Counted from the stretch's first letter, positions 1-12,919 are shown. The stretch is DNA of 64,000 bases from Carya illinoinensis (GCF_018687715.1 NC_056752.1:50996653-51060652); one strand, 5' to 3'. The notes: generated by a model not told the origin, from the sequence alone. Program-made: numbers and translations.

Positions 1-103
1 ACGACTTTAACGTTGAAAGTTTGCTGTGGGGTCAAGTCGCACACTATAGTGGGCTGGGTACTTATATGAATCACTCGATTGCAAGCCTGGGCTCGGACCA
101 TGT

Positions 104-153
104 TCTCTCTCTCTCTTTTTTTTTTTTTTTTTTTTTGTTTTTTTGTTTTTTTT
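104..153. repeat. CT/poly-T low-complexity tract
   Basis: A short CT repeat runs into about 35 T residues broken by two G's, in the spacer downstream of the tRNase Z gene. The rest of 1-292 and 451-627 shows no gene or recognisable element. Confidence 0.85.
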
Positions 154-292
154 CACGAGAGATTAGAATGACTTTGTAACTGAAATGGGTTCATATTGAC
201 CCAGAAAACGAGAGAATAGGTCATTTGACTCATTTCAGTGGAGAAATGTCCACTCAAATGCCTAATGCATGTTTTGATGTACAAGAGAGAGT

Positions 293-450
293 GCTACAAT
301 AAAGAAATTTTACAAATTTAAATTCACAAATTGATATTACTTCATATAATACGTTAAATCTATTTTATAATCTAATATATCACATCGAGTTATGTCAATT
401 TGTGAATTTATTTTTATAAAACTTTCTTGTGACAAACATTTCCAATTGAA
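293..450 (-). repeat. R3 MITE-like repeat, copy 1 (reverse)
   Basis: This segment is bounded by near-inverted ends, TTCACAAATTGATATTAC on the left and TGTCAATTTGTGAATTT on the right. Its core (TAATCTAATATATCACATC...) is the reverse complement of segments at 11.6, 42.6 and 47.3 kb. The copies diverge by many point changes, so the family is old. No coding capacity. Superfamily not assigned. Confidence 0.6.
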
Positions 451-627
451 TAAAAATTAAGCAGTTTCCTGGCTTTAACCAGTCACCCTCCCTCGATGGT
501 TTTGAGTACGAATTTGGAAACGAAGATAAATTAAAAAATAACAATAACAATAATAATAATAAGAGAAAAAGGAAAAATAATGAAAGAACAAGCGTCAGCC
601 AACTTCCTAATAATGAAAAATATATAG

Positions 628-1257
628 TTATGAAGCTGCAGTTGCAGCATCTAAAACATCATCCGACTCGTCAACTATCATCTCGTTTTGAAAAAGCAGT
701 TTCAAGTATGGAAGAACCTTTGGAAGTACAGGTAAATCTGCTATATTAACACTCATCATGTCAAATGCAATGCATGTCTTATGCATGTGTGTCTCATCAA
801 AGATCGGAATTTTGGGATATCTCTGGCTGAAGTGGGTAAGGATAATGCGATATACGCCGGCAGAGTTCCCAACTTCTACAGCTTCCTTCGTTGTGCTATG
901 GTTTCTTGCAACAGCCTCTTGATGCATGCTATCTTCAAAAGTTGCCTGCATTGTTCACAAGAACAACTGGTCAATCACAGTCATCTTAGCCTAATTTTAA
1001 AACCCTTGAACAAGCTAAATCAGTACCTATACAATTTGAAACGAGACAACATCTTCCCAGATATTTTTTTAACCCAACATAATCCCAGTTATTGTAACGT
1101 TTCTTCAATCCTTTTTCTATTTTGATTTTAAGTCTCAACATGTCTTTTATAACCTTCATTTAAAGAGAACGTGCACATATCTATATCGCAATCTTCCACA
1201 TCACATCATGGAATCTGGGGAGAAAATAAATTCCGTAAACTGCAATAATAAACCAAG

Positions 1258-1291
<34 letters not shown>

Positions 1292-4200
1292 ACATTTGTT
1301 TTATGACTTGCCTCATGTATGAGAACAGTAGCACCACACGATGCTTCTATCAGTTCTGGGCAGGGCCTAGTGTCACCTGAGTACACAATCTTCCACCCCG
1401 GTATCACTTTCCCAACACCATTGATTCTCTCTGCTGCTTTTAGCATAACACCAAATGCCTGTGGACAGTGCACAACATTAAAACTAAGCAAGACCTCCAA
1501 ACCAGCTTCACCGAGAACTTTCTTCAAGCTCTTTAGGAGCAAAGCCACGGTATTGTCAACTTGACCACCCGGTCTCTTCCAATAGCTCTGCATACGAGAT
1601 CCTCTAGCAAAGAGAGTACAATCAGTACTCTGTCCCACTGGCCCATCTGAGTTCGTTTTGTTCATATACTCAGCATTGATTGGACTTCCTGGAGAGGAGC
1701 AATCCTTCGATTCAGCAATACCCTCAAAAGAATCCCATGAAGATTCGGTGGTATGCTTGCAATCGAGGAACTGCATATTTAAATCTTCAAGTCGTTGGTA
1801 TGCATCAAGGTATTTCTTAAGCTGCCTTGGCCCCACAACAAGTATTGGTTCATGAGGCACTCCCTCTAACAAATTACGTCGCAAAGCAAGTATTCTTGCC
1901 AAACCAGTGTGGTGGTCGGCATGTATATGAGAAATCCAAATGCACCTTAGACCTCTCACAGCATTGTCGGCACCCTCTACACCATATCTGCTCCCAAGGT
2001 ACATCAACCAAGATGTTTAGAAGGGAATTTAATAAGCTCTTTAGTAATAATAACATGCTATCAAGATTTGTATGGCATTACCTTCTTTTCAGCTGTCCCA
2101 GTGTTCCTTCACCACAATCTAATAGCAAACTTCCTTTTGAGAAAAGATTAATGTAGACAGAACTAACATTCCGGTATTTAGATGGCTGGGATGAACCAGT
2201 CCCAAGAAGAACAATCTCTAAGTCATCTCTCCTTATATTATCCAAACAACTAGGAAGATTATTCTCATTCAACCATGGCTCTTCAACGACAACATCATTA
2301 TCTTGCATGAGAGTTGTCTCCACTGTCTCACTGGACCTGTGCCAGAACTGACTGACATGTTGGGCAGCATCTTCAATCTCTGGAATCTCTGACAGTAACT
2401 CCTCAATGATTTTGGAGGGAGCCATTGTACATGGAATACAAGCTCTATCCAACCCAAGATGAGCATAAGGACGCAGAGTGAACTGTTCAACATACAGAGC
2501 ATAAAAAAAGAAAAAGAAAAAGAGATGCCATCACTATATGAAGTACTCAATACAGGATCAGTAACATGGAGTTACCCCTAAAAGCATTCGCAGATCGGGC
2601 CATACTGCAGAACAAGTCGAGCATGGCCTAAGTCGGACAATAAAAAGGAAAAAGAGCAAATAATCCAAAGAAAGAGCAGGAAATTCTATATCCATAGCCT
2701 ATATAAAGAAAATAGTATCTACAATTGAGGAAAATTTGATATATGAATATGTAGGAGAATTTTTGTAAATGATCTCTCTCCTAAATTTCAACATAATCAC
2801 AATCCAACTCTCAAAAATGCTCTCTCTTGACTGTCTCCATTCATGCTTCTCTCAAACCTCAATGTGACAGAACTTAAGAAGATATGCTTATGAACGCACC
2901 ATGGTCTAGTTTGTAAAAGGAATAAGTGTAAGTACTCAAAATGTGTCGCAAAACCACTCAGTGGTTATCATAAAGCTTCAAAGAGAACTTAAAAAAGAAA
3001 CAGAGACAATATTTAACTTTGCAACATGATATAAAAAACTGCTTGAGAAGAAAAGAAGATAATTACCATTTCAAAAGAAGGAAAAAAAAAGTGTAGATCA
3101 TCAAGCAGAGAAGAAAGATGAGGGATTTGCAATATAAATGAATTAGTTACTTAAAATTAACCTGGTAAAATTTTATCTTATTTTATTTATTTCTGACTGA
3201 GGCCAAGTAAAATCAACATTTGATACCTTGAGAAGATTTTCAGCAGAGACTCTTTCACAAAGCTTTGAAACTGGACCCTGATAAAGGGAAACAAAATCAA
3301 GAACTCAGCAGGCCCCAAGAACCTAAAAATCAAAGATTTATTTATTTATTTACTAATTGGTACCTAAAAATCAAAGATTACAATAATCACTGTCCTCTCG
3401 TGTATTGCAACAAACCTCACTTGGAGCAATGGAGTCTGATGCTGAGTAATTAAGCTGCTGAAGAGACCAAAAACCTGGAGCTGGAAAAAACTGAGGACAC
3501 AAGTAATTAAGTCGTGCTGCAATTCTTGCACTTGATTTTAGAATTGGAATCTCCACATTCCTCCTGCAAACGAGTGTGTGTCAAAGAGAATTGACAATCA
3601 AACTAACAAACAATCTGCAAAAATGTTTTGATAAGAAAGAGACGCACATTTCATGCCCAGCCAGGATATGTTGGGCTGAACCAAATCTTTCCATCCATCT
3701 CTGATAATTGGAACTACCTATAACAGATGCAGGACTTAAATGAATAATACAAGTAACTGTCTTAGCACCATCTGTTGGGTTGCCTGAGTGGTCTGCATAA
3801 TAACTACTGAGAGATTGTATGGACAACAACTCCTCCAAATGAGATTCCGTTGGGCAATCGACAAGGAATACAATGGGACCAGGAACAGAAGGACCCATTA
3901 CATCACTTGGATGGACCTAAACAAAAAGGCAAAAACGGAAAATTATATACTAAATTTAGAGCAAAATAACACATTTTAGGAGACACTAAAGCACAGGCAA
4001 GAGCCTTATAATCTATCTATATTAAATTGCTTCTGGAGCCCACCATGATGTTTTGACGATCTGACTTCACTGAATTGCCAAGTTGCAGTTCGCGATACTT
4101 TGGGCCAGGTTTAAGACCAAGTGCCATGGCCTTGGCTGGATCAAATTTTCCTTTAATCTCAGGCAATTCACAGACATAAATTACAGACATATCACCAGGC

Positions 4201-6843
4201 TTTATTGCAGATCCTGTTTTTCTGTTTGGACTAAGGGGTTTGGAGACATGATCTATCCTCCCTTCCAGACCCTTTTCTGAAGCATTCTGCATGACGGGTT
4301 CTTCATTCACGTGTTGGGACCCTTCGAAGCAACTTGGCTGTAGGATAATGGCTGATATTTTGACAACCTCATCATCAATGAGAACAATGGGATCTGGAAA
4401 CTTACTCGACCCGGGTATAGCAGCTACATTAGAAAGTGTGGGCCCAAAGCTCCGAGTGTGAACCATGGCAGCATTTGGGATGAAAGACCTCATGGCATCA
4501 ACTAGATACTTCATATCCGATGGACCCCAAACATTGACCTATGGAAGAACAGCAACTAATATGTAAAAAATATAACATGGCATTGGATAGCTTTAATAAA
4601 TTAACCTGAAAGATGGGAAAATATATCTCTGATACGCACAGACATTCCTTCTTCTCCAATGCCAGCCAAAGTCAACAGCAAACCTATATAGTCAAAAGTA
4701 AAAATTGAGCAATTCAGGGGCCATTTGCATTACTGTGCAGATATCAAAGCACACTACAAAGTAAAACACTTTTTTTTTTTTTTCTGTTATCAATTTATCA
4801 TTCTTAATTGGCTAAAGAAACTATCATTGCTAATCTATCATGATACAAACCTGGAAGTCCACCAGCAGTCTCTGAGCAGACACGAGAGAGAAAAATGTGA
4901 TCAATCTGAAGAAATTTTTGAAGACATTAATTTCTTTCAACATAATGAAAGCTGTGATATATCATTTTCATCTCCTGAAGTTGATGAAGACTCATATATA
5001 GATTAAGAAGAAGAAGTGTAAAGTTTCCAAACATCTCATACCTTTGATAACTTAATCTTATGCTCTGTACAGAATCGTTGCAATCCCTGCAATGATAATT
5101 ATACATTAAGAGAACTCAAATTTATTCATTAAAATCCCTTCAATAGTCTATATGAACAATTATACCTTAAAAAGAAAGGTACAAGCAATACCGTAATTTC
5201 AATTTTGTGGTGCATTCAATAGAAATCACTGTTTTAGAATCCTACGTACTCACTTTCAATTAGTCAATATCTGTATATAAGTTCACATTAGAGTGGCAAA
5301 CTGGTTCCTACGGGTTAGCTCAAATGGAAAAAACCTTGGTCTTGGTAGTATGCTCCCTCCAAGGTCCAAGGGCCCATCGGACTGGGGGATTTCCCCTTGA
5401 ATTATCCGAGGTGCACTTGCAAGAAACTTGCTAAAGGGCCTGTGCACCCCCGGGATTAGTCAGGGCTCTATTCCAGACACCCAGTGCAATAAAAAAAATA
5501 TATATATTTAGTTCATGAGGAAAAGATCACCCGGACTCACCTCTCCAGCATTAAAAATAAATCTTTGCTTGTCAAAAAAAAGCAAGACTGAAGGCGATGT
5601 ATCCTGCGTATCCATTCCTGTCCCCAATATCTGTAAGAAATATAACGACAACCAAACCCCAAGCCAGTGAGATAGCACTCTCTCACAAATATATCCCATC
5701 AATCCAACAGTCACTTAATAAAAATGCCACTGAATTAACAACACCAATACGAATATGACGACTTTTTAAGTGCTTTTTGCCCAAATGCAAAAAAGCCAAC
5801 AAATCAAGTTTGCAGATAGACCATTAACGAAAAGCATAACAAGGAAATTACTGAAACCCATTTTCCCGCACTCAAAATGCACAAACTTGGTTCATATTAG
5901 CACAGTTCATAAAATCCCACAATCCAAATCAATATATTTGTTCATGGTTGGCTACAAGGCCATGAATTATGGTCTTGGACTTGGAAACTCAATTAAGGAT
6001 CCATATTTAGGTAGCTCAACGTAGCTACTCAAGCCACATGCACACAAATATAAGATTGCAATTTTCAAACTATATATACTTCTTCAAATCACAGAGTACA
6101 CAATTACGAACTCAAACCAAACAACAAAAAACACTCGCCAAGGTTACCATTATCCCTCCAACAACCATGTGACTTATTATTATTTTGTTTCAAATACAAT
6201 CCAAAATTTTATTTTTTTTAGGTAAAAATGCAACCCAGTTCTAACCCCAAAATCAAACAAAACCATTTCTTACTTGAAGGTAAGGTAACAGCCCGAGTTC
6301 ACGTTACCTTAAACAAAAATCACTAATTAAAAGTAGGAAACAAAATTAACAGTGAAACCAGCATCAGACAAACCGAGAAAGACAACAATAGATATTCAAT
6401 CACATTACACTCCATCACGGACATTCAAAGAAGCCCAATTCACAAAGTTACAAACAAAGAAAACCCAGAAAGCCAAAAACCCATTATACCTGGACATAAG
6501 ATATGGTATTGGCAGGGTTGAGCGTGCGCACTTTCAACTGCAGGGTCTTCAGGGGCCTATCACTATTGTCTCTGCCCTCAGCCCTTCTCTTATTGAATCC
6601 AACAGTCGTAGTTTCCTCCATCGGAACCCCTTTGTCCATACCTTTGCTCTCTCTAAGAGTGCTATTGTTTCTGCGAACAAGATTGGGAGATTGAGGAGGA
6701 ACTTTGCGGTGCCGTTTGAAGGAGAGGACGGTGAAGAGAGAATGATGGCGTTTAGACTTGGAGAGGGACAGAGAGGGTTTAAGGGGGGAAAGGAGAGGAA
6801 AGGAAGAGTGGAAGAGGAGGCGGAGGTTTGTGACTTGGGGCAT
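628..6843 (-). CDS. TRZ4: tRNase Z, long form (TRZ4-like)
   Basis: Endoribonuclease that removes the 3' trailer of tRNA precursors. Twelve coding exons (gene order): 6843-6490, 5630-5541, 5086-5042, 4905-4851, 4683-4640, 4538-4044, 3916-3648, 3563-3416, 3277-3227, 2482-2082, 1987-1312, 945-628; they sum to 2946 nt, 981 residues, a usual size for the plant long form. The N-terminus is rich in Ser, Arg and Lys with no acidic residues, like a mitochondrial presequence. The degenerate N-terminal beta-lactamase half starts at about residue 119 ([14 protein letters not shown]). The catalytic C-terminal half has PSKYRN, the zinc motif HIHADH (about 670), SGDTRPC, a HEAT motif split by an intron, and the HST motif (ARNHST). 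The intron after exon 11 starts with GC: AG|GCAAGT. Family assignment is firm. The TRZ4 rather than TRZ3 label rests on the presequence and on neighbour order. Confidence 0.95.
1261..1290. repeat. (GA)n microsatellite in tRNase Z intron
   Basis: About 14 GA units lie some 20 nt inside the intron from the GC splice donor of exon 11. On the gene strand this is a CT tract. Confidence 0.9.
5300..5510 (+). mobile_element. SINE-like retroposon in tRNase Z intron 2
   Basis: A GC-richer block in an AT-rich intron, antisense to the gene. It has a good pol III A box (TAGCTCAAATGG, 5316-5327, fitting TRGYNNARNNG). About 35 bp later comes a weak B-box-like AAGGTCCAAGGGC. The block ends in CAGTGCAATAAAAAAAATAT, an A-rich tail. 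I could not find a clear target-site duplication. What I see is a tRNA-like head and an A-tail; the SINE call is inference. Confidence 0.55.
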
Positions 6844-7129
6844 TGTGTTTCAATTCATTAGAATATTTCTTATCCTCGCGAGGGTTTTAGAATTGAGACT
6901 AGAGAGGTACTTCAATCGGACAACCCACTCAAAGCTCCCTGCTTTGCCCTGCCCCGCTGTCCCTTGAACCTTGACTTGGGGGCCAGGGGCATTGAGTTTA
7001 GGAGTTATGCAAGGAGTGTACTTTGGTTGCCAATAGACCGGTTGGAGGTTGGAACAATGAATTAGTTGAGGTATGAAAATACTATTCAGCTCCTTCAATA
7101 ATAATATCGTTTAAAGTTGTGATTCAAGT

Positions 7130-7275
7130 ATTTTAATTTTTTTTTTTATAATTAAGAAAATAGTTATTAATAAAATTATTTATATTTTTAATAGTTAATA
7201 ATATTTAAAAAAATTCGTAAAAGAAAATAAAAGATAAATAAAAAAAAAATTTAACCTAGCGGTACACCTAGCTAG
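7130..7275. repeat. R5 AT-rich repeat, copy 1
   Basis: It shares TAGTTATTAATAAAATTAT and a GGTACACC-type right end with 46710-46870 (AGTAATTATTAATAAAATTA, then GGTACGGCC). The similarity is loose and partly low complexity. Confidence 0.35.
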
Positions 7276-8093
7276 CATCACCCTTTAGATAAAATAAAAT
7301 AGTAATGCTATAAACCATTATCCCACTTCTCTTCTAAACATTTTATGTTATCTTTATATTCTCTCTTATTTTTAAAAAAAATTAATTTAGAATTTTTTTT
7401 TTACAATAATACATTATTAAAATAAAATAAATGTGAGATAATAACATATTTTTCTTAATAAAATATGCAAGTTAGGGTAAACAAGTTCTGCCAATTGGCT
7501 TGGCAAGGAGTTGTTGGATTTTTTCCAATTAGAAATTGACATATAGGCTACAATTTTCGTACTAAAAATAATATTTAGTAATAAGAATAATGTTTAATCT
7601 TATCATATGAAATATTATTATACTAACGATGTGAAAAAATTATTCTTTAAACTAATAAGTATAATTTTTTATTTATTGTTTTTGCTAGAGCACGTGATTA
7701 TTAACGGTGAAAAGGTTCAAGCCCACGTATAGACTACAGAGCTATTCCTTTTTCACTGTGTTTACTTTTTAATGGCTACCTTGGATTCCTGTGTTTCTAA
7801 ATTTTTAATTAGAATTTGGGCCATTTCTGCTAAATTGGCCCACTGAATCTTAGTCAAGTTTACACTGATCTGGCCCATGATGAACAGATAAGATAATAAC
7901 GGGGTACCGATGAATTATTTCGATTTTGAATTATTTATTTATTTATTTAATATTAAGAAATTATTTTTTAATAAATTTGTAATTTTTAAATAATTAAAAT
8001 AATTTAAAAAATATTTTTAAAAAATCAACAAAATACACTTATTGGTGAACTGCGTCGAACACCTGTCCTAACATTGTCATTTTCTTTTTAAGT

Positions 8094-8251
8094 TTTGTTA
8101 CGTACAAGTAAAGTCGCGTACTAATTTGCGTACCAATATTGATTCTTTTATATTCAAAATTTAAATTAGTATTGTTTTCAATAAAATCTACTTTTTGACC
8201 AATCATATTATATTGATGCACATATTAGTACGCAGTTGTGCTTGCAACTAG
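8094..8251 (+). repeat. R1 fold-back MITE, copy 1
   Basis: About 158 bp with long imperfect inverted ends. The left end reads TCGCGTACTAATTTGCGTAC; the right end, reversed, reads CTGCGTACTAATATGTGCAT. The core contains ATTGTTTTCAATAAAATCTA and TTTTTGACCAAT. Related copies are at 10136-10293 and 38369-38530 (opposite orientation) and 57632-57815 (same orientation). Confidence 0.75.
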
Positions 8252-9141
8252 ATCTTTCTTTTCTTTTTCTTTCTTTGAAATATCAAGGATGAGAGTTCTC
8301 CATATCAGTGCTAATGCTCTATATATCTTCTATCTCAACCTCTATTAACTTCAATCACCTCACCAACTCTCACAAAACTCTTCAAATCTATAAAGTTTCG
8401 CCAGAACAAAAATCATCAGAGCCGTTGGCACCATTTCTGAAGGTGAATCCCAATCCATAAATCCAGAGGAACCACCTTATGTGGCTTTTGCTTTTGTTAG
8501 TGTAAGCTGAAAGAATATAACTACAAATCTACATCAAAGCTTGATTAGAAGGACCTGCTGCAATGATATAAATGCGTGTGGTAATGGTATAACTGGTACT
8601 GGAAATTTTATGGTACATTTCTGCTTGATATTTTTGTTTGTATTTCTAATGGATGGAACACCTGATGTACATTTCCGAAGAGTATGTGGCGTCTAGAAAT
8701 TTGTTTCTAATGCTAGATTCTAATATTGAATTGTATGGAGCCTATGTAAGCTCTGACAACTTGCTTTTCTTATCTGTGACGCAGACAGAAAAATGAATCG
8801 TCACCAGTAAAAGAAATATCTTCTGAAAGGAAAAAGAAAAGTAAAGAAGTGATAACCATCATTTGCATATGTCTAAAGAAATTGTATTATTGCAAGATCG
8901 GTCATCATGATCCCCTCCATAATAGATACAAGACGAGAATGGCTGCATTTCATCAACTTCATCCATTTTCATAAAGCAACAAGCGAACCCAACAAGGTTT
9001 TACAATCACAAAACAAGATGTAACTATAATTATGCAAAGAAAACAAAAGGGAAAAAGGAAAGAAGAGCAAATTTGCTCTTCCTCCGTATTACATAGACAT
9101 GAGAAGAACAAAAAAAGACAGTGCAAGAACTTTGAAACTAC

Positions 9142-10295
9142 TCACAAGTCATTGGGCAGAGGTGCATGTTCATGGTGTATGAACACATTCCCATATACAA
9201 GCCCAGCTAAGCCACCGCCAATAAGGGGCCCAACCCAGTAGACCCAGTTGTCATAGAAGTCACCACTAACCACGGCAGGCCCAAAGGAGCGGGCTGGGTT
9301 CATTGAACCACCGGAGAAAGGGCCGGCAGCCAAGATGTTGGCACCGACGATGAAACCAATGGCAATAGGGGCAATTGTGCCCAGGGGACCCTTCTTGGGG
9401 TCAGCTGCTGTTGCAAAGACTGTGTAGACCAGAGCAAAGGTGATGATGATCTCCATGACCACTCCTTCAATGGCACCTACTCCACTGGCAAGGCTGTGAA
9501 TGGGAATTGTCTAAAAAGGAATTGATGTTAATTTTCCATCAAAGAAAAATGAATTTGATCATAATTCCCTACTTTCTTGGCCTTGTTACATTAAGGACAA
9601 TAAAAAGTCATAACTGCCTCTGCTTTGAGTATGTGGTTCCCAATTAAGGAGGACAATTCTCTCATTTCATGTTCAAGAACGTGGTATCGCACTTCATAGA
9701 AAGTAGTAGCTAGCTAGGATGCAAAGAAATGACTTCGAAATTTAATGAAAAAGGAGATTATTAGAGAATGGTCTATTTTGAAGTTACCAAGCCTCCAGTT
9801 GCTGCCTTGAGGAGGAAGCATGCCACAATGGAGCCAAGAAGCTGGGCAATCCAGTAAAAGATGCCAGTAAGGACGGTGATTTGGCCACCTAGTGCCAATC
9901 CAAAGGTGACAGCAGGGTTCACATGGCCACTGGAGATGTTTGCACCAACGGAGACTGCAACAAAGAGAGCAAACCCATGGCAGATAGCGATGGCTACTAG
10001 CCCGGCTGGATCAAGTGCAGCATTTGATGTCAACTTATCTGCCTCCAAAAACACGAGTAAGAATAACTGTAAAGGTGGGGTGGGGGGAAAACAAAACTAC
10101 TCGTACATCGTCCTACTATGCATATATAGAAAAAATCTAGTTACAAGCATACACACACATTAATATATACATTAATCTAATGTGATTGGTTAAAAAGTAA
10201 ATTTTATTAAAAATAATATTAATTTAAATTTTGAATATAAAGATATTAGTATTAGTACGCATATTAATACACGATTTTATTTGTACGTAGCAAAA

Positions 10296-10329
<34 letters not shown>

Positions 10330-10768
10330 TCATTTTGAAACTACTGTGTTTTTCTTCTCTCCTGCTTCTCTACCCTGTGAGTAATACTTGTCCTGTTCAA
10401 GACTAGCTGCAATCAAATGATCAGCTTTCACGTGATCTAAAGGGATTAAATATATCTTCAAACTCTTTTTGAAGTGGAATAGGGATATTCTTTACAGTTG
10501 TTACACTTCGACGCCATTAAAAGAACCCATATATAAAGAAATTTGAAACTGTAAACTTGAACTAAAGTAATTAGAGGATCAAAAAGCCATGTGAAGGAAA
10601 AGAGATCAGAGATCGAGTGGATGGGAGGCCAGAGAACTAACTGTAAGCGATAGCCGAACCAACACCAGCAAAAACAAACAGTAAGGTTGAGATGAACTCG
10701 GCCAGATAGGCCTTGAAAGAGCCTAAACTGAAGGAATCATTGAAACGTCCGAAGGCAATCCTTGCCAT
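9142..10768 (-). CDS. TIP2;1: Tonoplast intrinsic protein, TIP2 (delta-TIP) aquaporin
   Basis: Vacuolar-membrane channel for water and, in TIP2 proteins, ammonia. Three exons: 10768-10642, 10038-9788 and 9510-9142, together 747 nt, 248 residues, the family's usual length. Introns fall after residue 42 and after residue 126. Both pore motifs are intact (NPAVTFG in the first half, NPARSFG in the second). Six hydrophobic segments are evident. The selectivity filter reads His (CHGFALF), Ile (helix 5, [10 protein letters not shown]), Gly (GGSMNPAR), Arg, which is the TIP2 pattern. The start at MARIAFGRF matches the family; the open frame upstream is leader. Intron 1 carries an R1 repeat and an AT microsatellite. 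TIP2 is certain; the ;1 subtype is inferred from neighbours. Confidence 0.96.
10136..10293 (-). repeat. R1 fold-back MITE, copy 2, in TIP2 intron 1
   Basis: Reverse-oriented relative of the 8.1-kb copy: TTGGTTAAAAAGTAAATTTT corresponds to the core, TAGTACGCATATTAATACAC to one arm. It lies inside intron 1 of TIP2. An (AT)n tract follows at about 10299-10326. Confidence 0.7.
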
Positions 10769-10868
10769 CTTGGAAGAAGTACTGCTTGGGGAACTCTTGG
10801 AGATGGGGAGTGGGCGGATAAGGATGTAGAAAGGTTCGGATATAGCACAAATGGCTTTTCGAGGTCGC

Positions 10869-10878
10869 ATATATATAT
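10869..10878 (-). promoter_or_regulatory. Possible TATA box of TIP2
   Basis: On the gene strand ACAATATATATATGCGACC lies about 100 nt upstream of the TIP2 ATG, a plausible TATA position for a short leader. Inferred from position only. Confidence 0.4.
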
Positions 10879-11584
10879 TGTATTATTACGATAATTTTAT
10901 GTTTGTTTGGAAGCTGGGAAGGAATATGGAGAATGTACAATATTTCCATTCATATCCAATCAGGTTATTTTCTGTAACCTTAGCTGGCCTTAATAGACTG
11001 TCTTCTCATCAATGATCCCACCCTGTGACGAGTTGAGTGAGAGAAAGCCGTGGCACTTAGTGGGGTTCTTGTTCGTGAAAGGAAATAATGACAAAGAAAG
11101 CTGCATGGGAGCTCATAGATATGGAGGGCATGACTTCTCTAGGCCAAAGACAACCGTCCATGTTCCAAATTAAGACTGGCAACTGGCAAGAAGTTGTGGC
11201 ATTTGAAAATTGAGTTGATAAGATTAATGTGTTTTATAATTATTGTATTAGAGAAGCCGTGCGCGGTCATGTTTTGGTTGTTTAGGTTCAAGTTATAGAG
11301 AAATGGCCGGCTGATTGGAGGTCATGGTCCCATGGATAATAATATTAAAGAGGAATCTAAAGAACCTTTTGGCCTGTTGGTTGATTTAATTCGCGGGGAA
11401 AACTTTCCGACGGAATTTGATTGTGATTTTATTAATCTTTTTAATTATTAATTATTTTTAATTTAGTCTTTTAATTTGATTATATGATCACTTTAGATGT
11501 TTTCTTCTCTTTTTTAATGTAAAAGTAATAATTGGAGGATTAATTAAAAATCGAATTGCATTTAATTTGTATGTATATAAAATT

Positions 11585-11756
11585 TTGAAAAATACTTTAG
11601 TCACAAAGGAACTATACAAAAGCAAATTCATAAACTGATGTGACTTGATATGGTACATTATATTGTAAAGTTATTTTTATTATAAAGTAGATCTAACAGA
11701 TTTCATAAAATTATATCAGTTTGTAAATTTACTTTATATAATTTCTTTATATCCGT
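11585..11756 (+). repeat. R3 MITE-like repeat, copy 2
   Basis: The reference copy of R3: it has AAATTCATAAACTGATGTGA near one end and TATATCAGTTTGTAAATTTA near the other, which are inverted relative to each other. The core reads GTAAAGTTATTTTTATTATA. Similar cores occur at 42.6 and 47.3 kb and, reversed, at 0.3 and 38.8 kb. Confidence 0.65.
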
Positions 11757-12752
11757 AACAGGTCTATAAAATTTGTTGTCATTTTAATATAGAAGAAGCA
11801 AGCAAACTTCCCTTTAATCAAGGTACACATATATGTAGATTAATACTATTGAAGAACCCACTGATGAAAAAAGGCTTTTTGAGCCTAATTGTCTTTAAGC
11901 AGATCAAATATTTCAGCAAGTCCGAGTCACATATCACATGCCCCCCTTGAAGCATGATCATCACGTGATTAATTCGCCTCATTTGCTTCTTATAATGATC
12001 CAATTAATCAAATAGAAATACCACATGATAACTATTTTTTAGTTTAAACCTCGAAATTAAACCTATGTTCAAGACTTCAAATGTTGAGTCTAATGCTTTC
12101 CTATTTATTTTTTCCTTTGGTTATGTATTCTATTAATGTTATTCGAACTTAAACTTTAAAAATTTTAAATACATATGTAAAATCCTCACTTGTCTAAAAA
12201 ATTAATTAATGAAAATAAATAAATCTTATTATTTGTATTTATGTCTTAACGCTATTCCTATAAAAATAAAAATAAAAAATGTCTTAAACGCTATTGTGAT
12301 GTCAAGATAGAGTTACTATATATGTTGTTGGCGTCAAGTCAAGAGTGTTCTAGATGGAATGCTGGGACCTTATCATCATCAGCATTTAGTGGGGTGTAGT
12401 TGTAATTCTTAATAACTCTTCAATTCTATCGGTACAGTACTACTCATCGTCGTTTCCTCTGGAAGATATTTTATTCTCACATGAATTAGGATATAAAAGG
12501 CTTTCCTTAATTAATTATTTGGTGTTTGAAAAATGTTAGATTTCTGGTCCTTAATGATGGTTATATATATATATATATAGGTCTGGTTTTCTCTATTATA
12601 ATATTATTTCGCGTAAGAATTGGCTGGCAGTACGGAGCGATCGAGCTAGCTGCAAAAATGCACACTACGTATACCCAGACCTAGTGATCACTATCATCAA
12701 TCATCATTCATCGGCATCATAGGGTGTATATTTACTTTTCTTTCTTCAGCTG

Positions 12753-12763
12753 TATATATAAAT
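12753..12763 (+). promoter_or_regulatory. Possible TATA box of WD40 gene
   Basis: TATATATAAAT lies about 160 nt upstream of the ATG at 12920. Positional inference only; the region is AT-rich. Confidence 0.35.
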
Positions 12764-12919
12764 GATTTATCCTCAAATTGTTAAGGCCAGCAAATTTGAA
12801 TGCCATAAAGAGCCTTAATTGGTGATTACTGTACGTAGGCAACCCCAGCTGAACTGAAATTTAGACAGATCTATGCAGTTTAGAACACCCTACAGCAAAG
12901 TACTGCAGCACTATCCACC

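Larger units (their letters stand above)
6844..9141. other. Intergenic region between tRNase Z and TIP2
   Basis: It holds the tRNase Z promoter side (from 6844) and the TIP2 3' side (to 9141). AT-rich, with an R5 repeat (7130-7275) and an R1 repeat (8094-8251). I see no supportable gene. A short stretch at 8425-8510 can be read as a proline-rich peptide only with a frame change; I did not recognise it. Confidence 0.6.
10881..12919. other. Intergenic region, TIP2 and WD40 gene promoters (divergent)
   Basis: TIP2 (-) and the WD40 gene (+) diverge from here. It contains an R3 repeat (11585-11756) and AT-rich filler. A TATA-like TATATATAAAT is at 12753-12763. No gene seen. Confidence 0.6.

Noticed and set aside
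6352..6861. 169-residue + strand frame
   Set aside because: It lies opposite exon 1 of the tRNase Z gene and upstream intron; no family resemblance.
8425..8510. Possible peptide fragment (EPLAPFLKVNPNP, then INPEEPPYVAFAFV in another frame)
   Set aside because: Needs a frameshift, too short, and not recognised.
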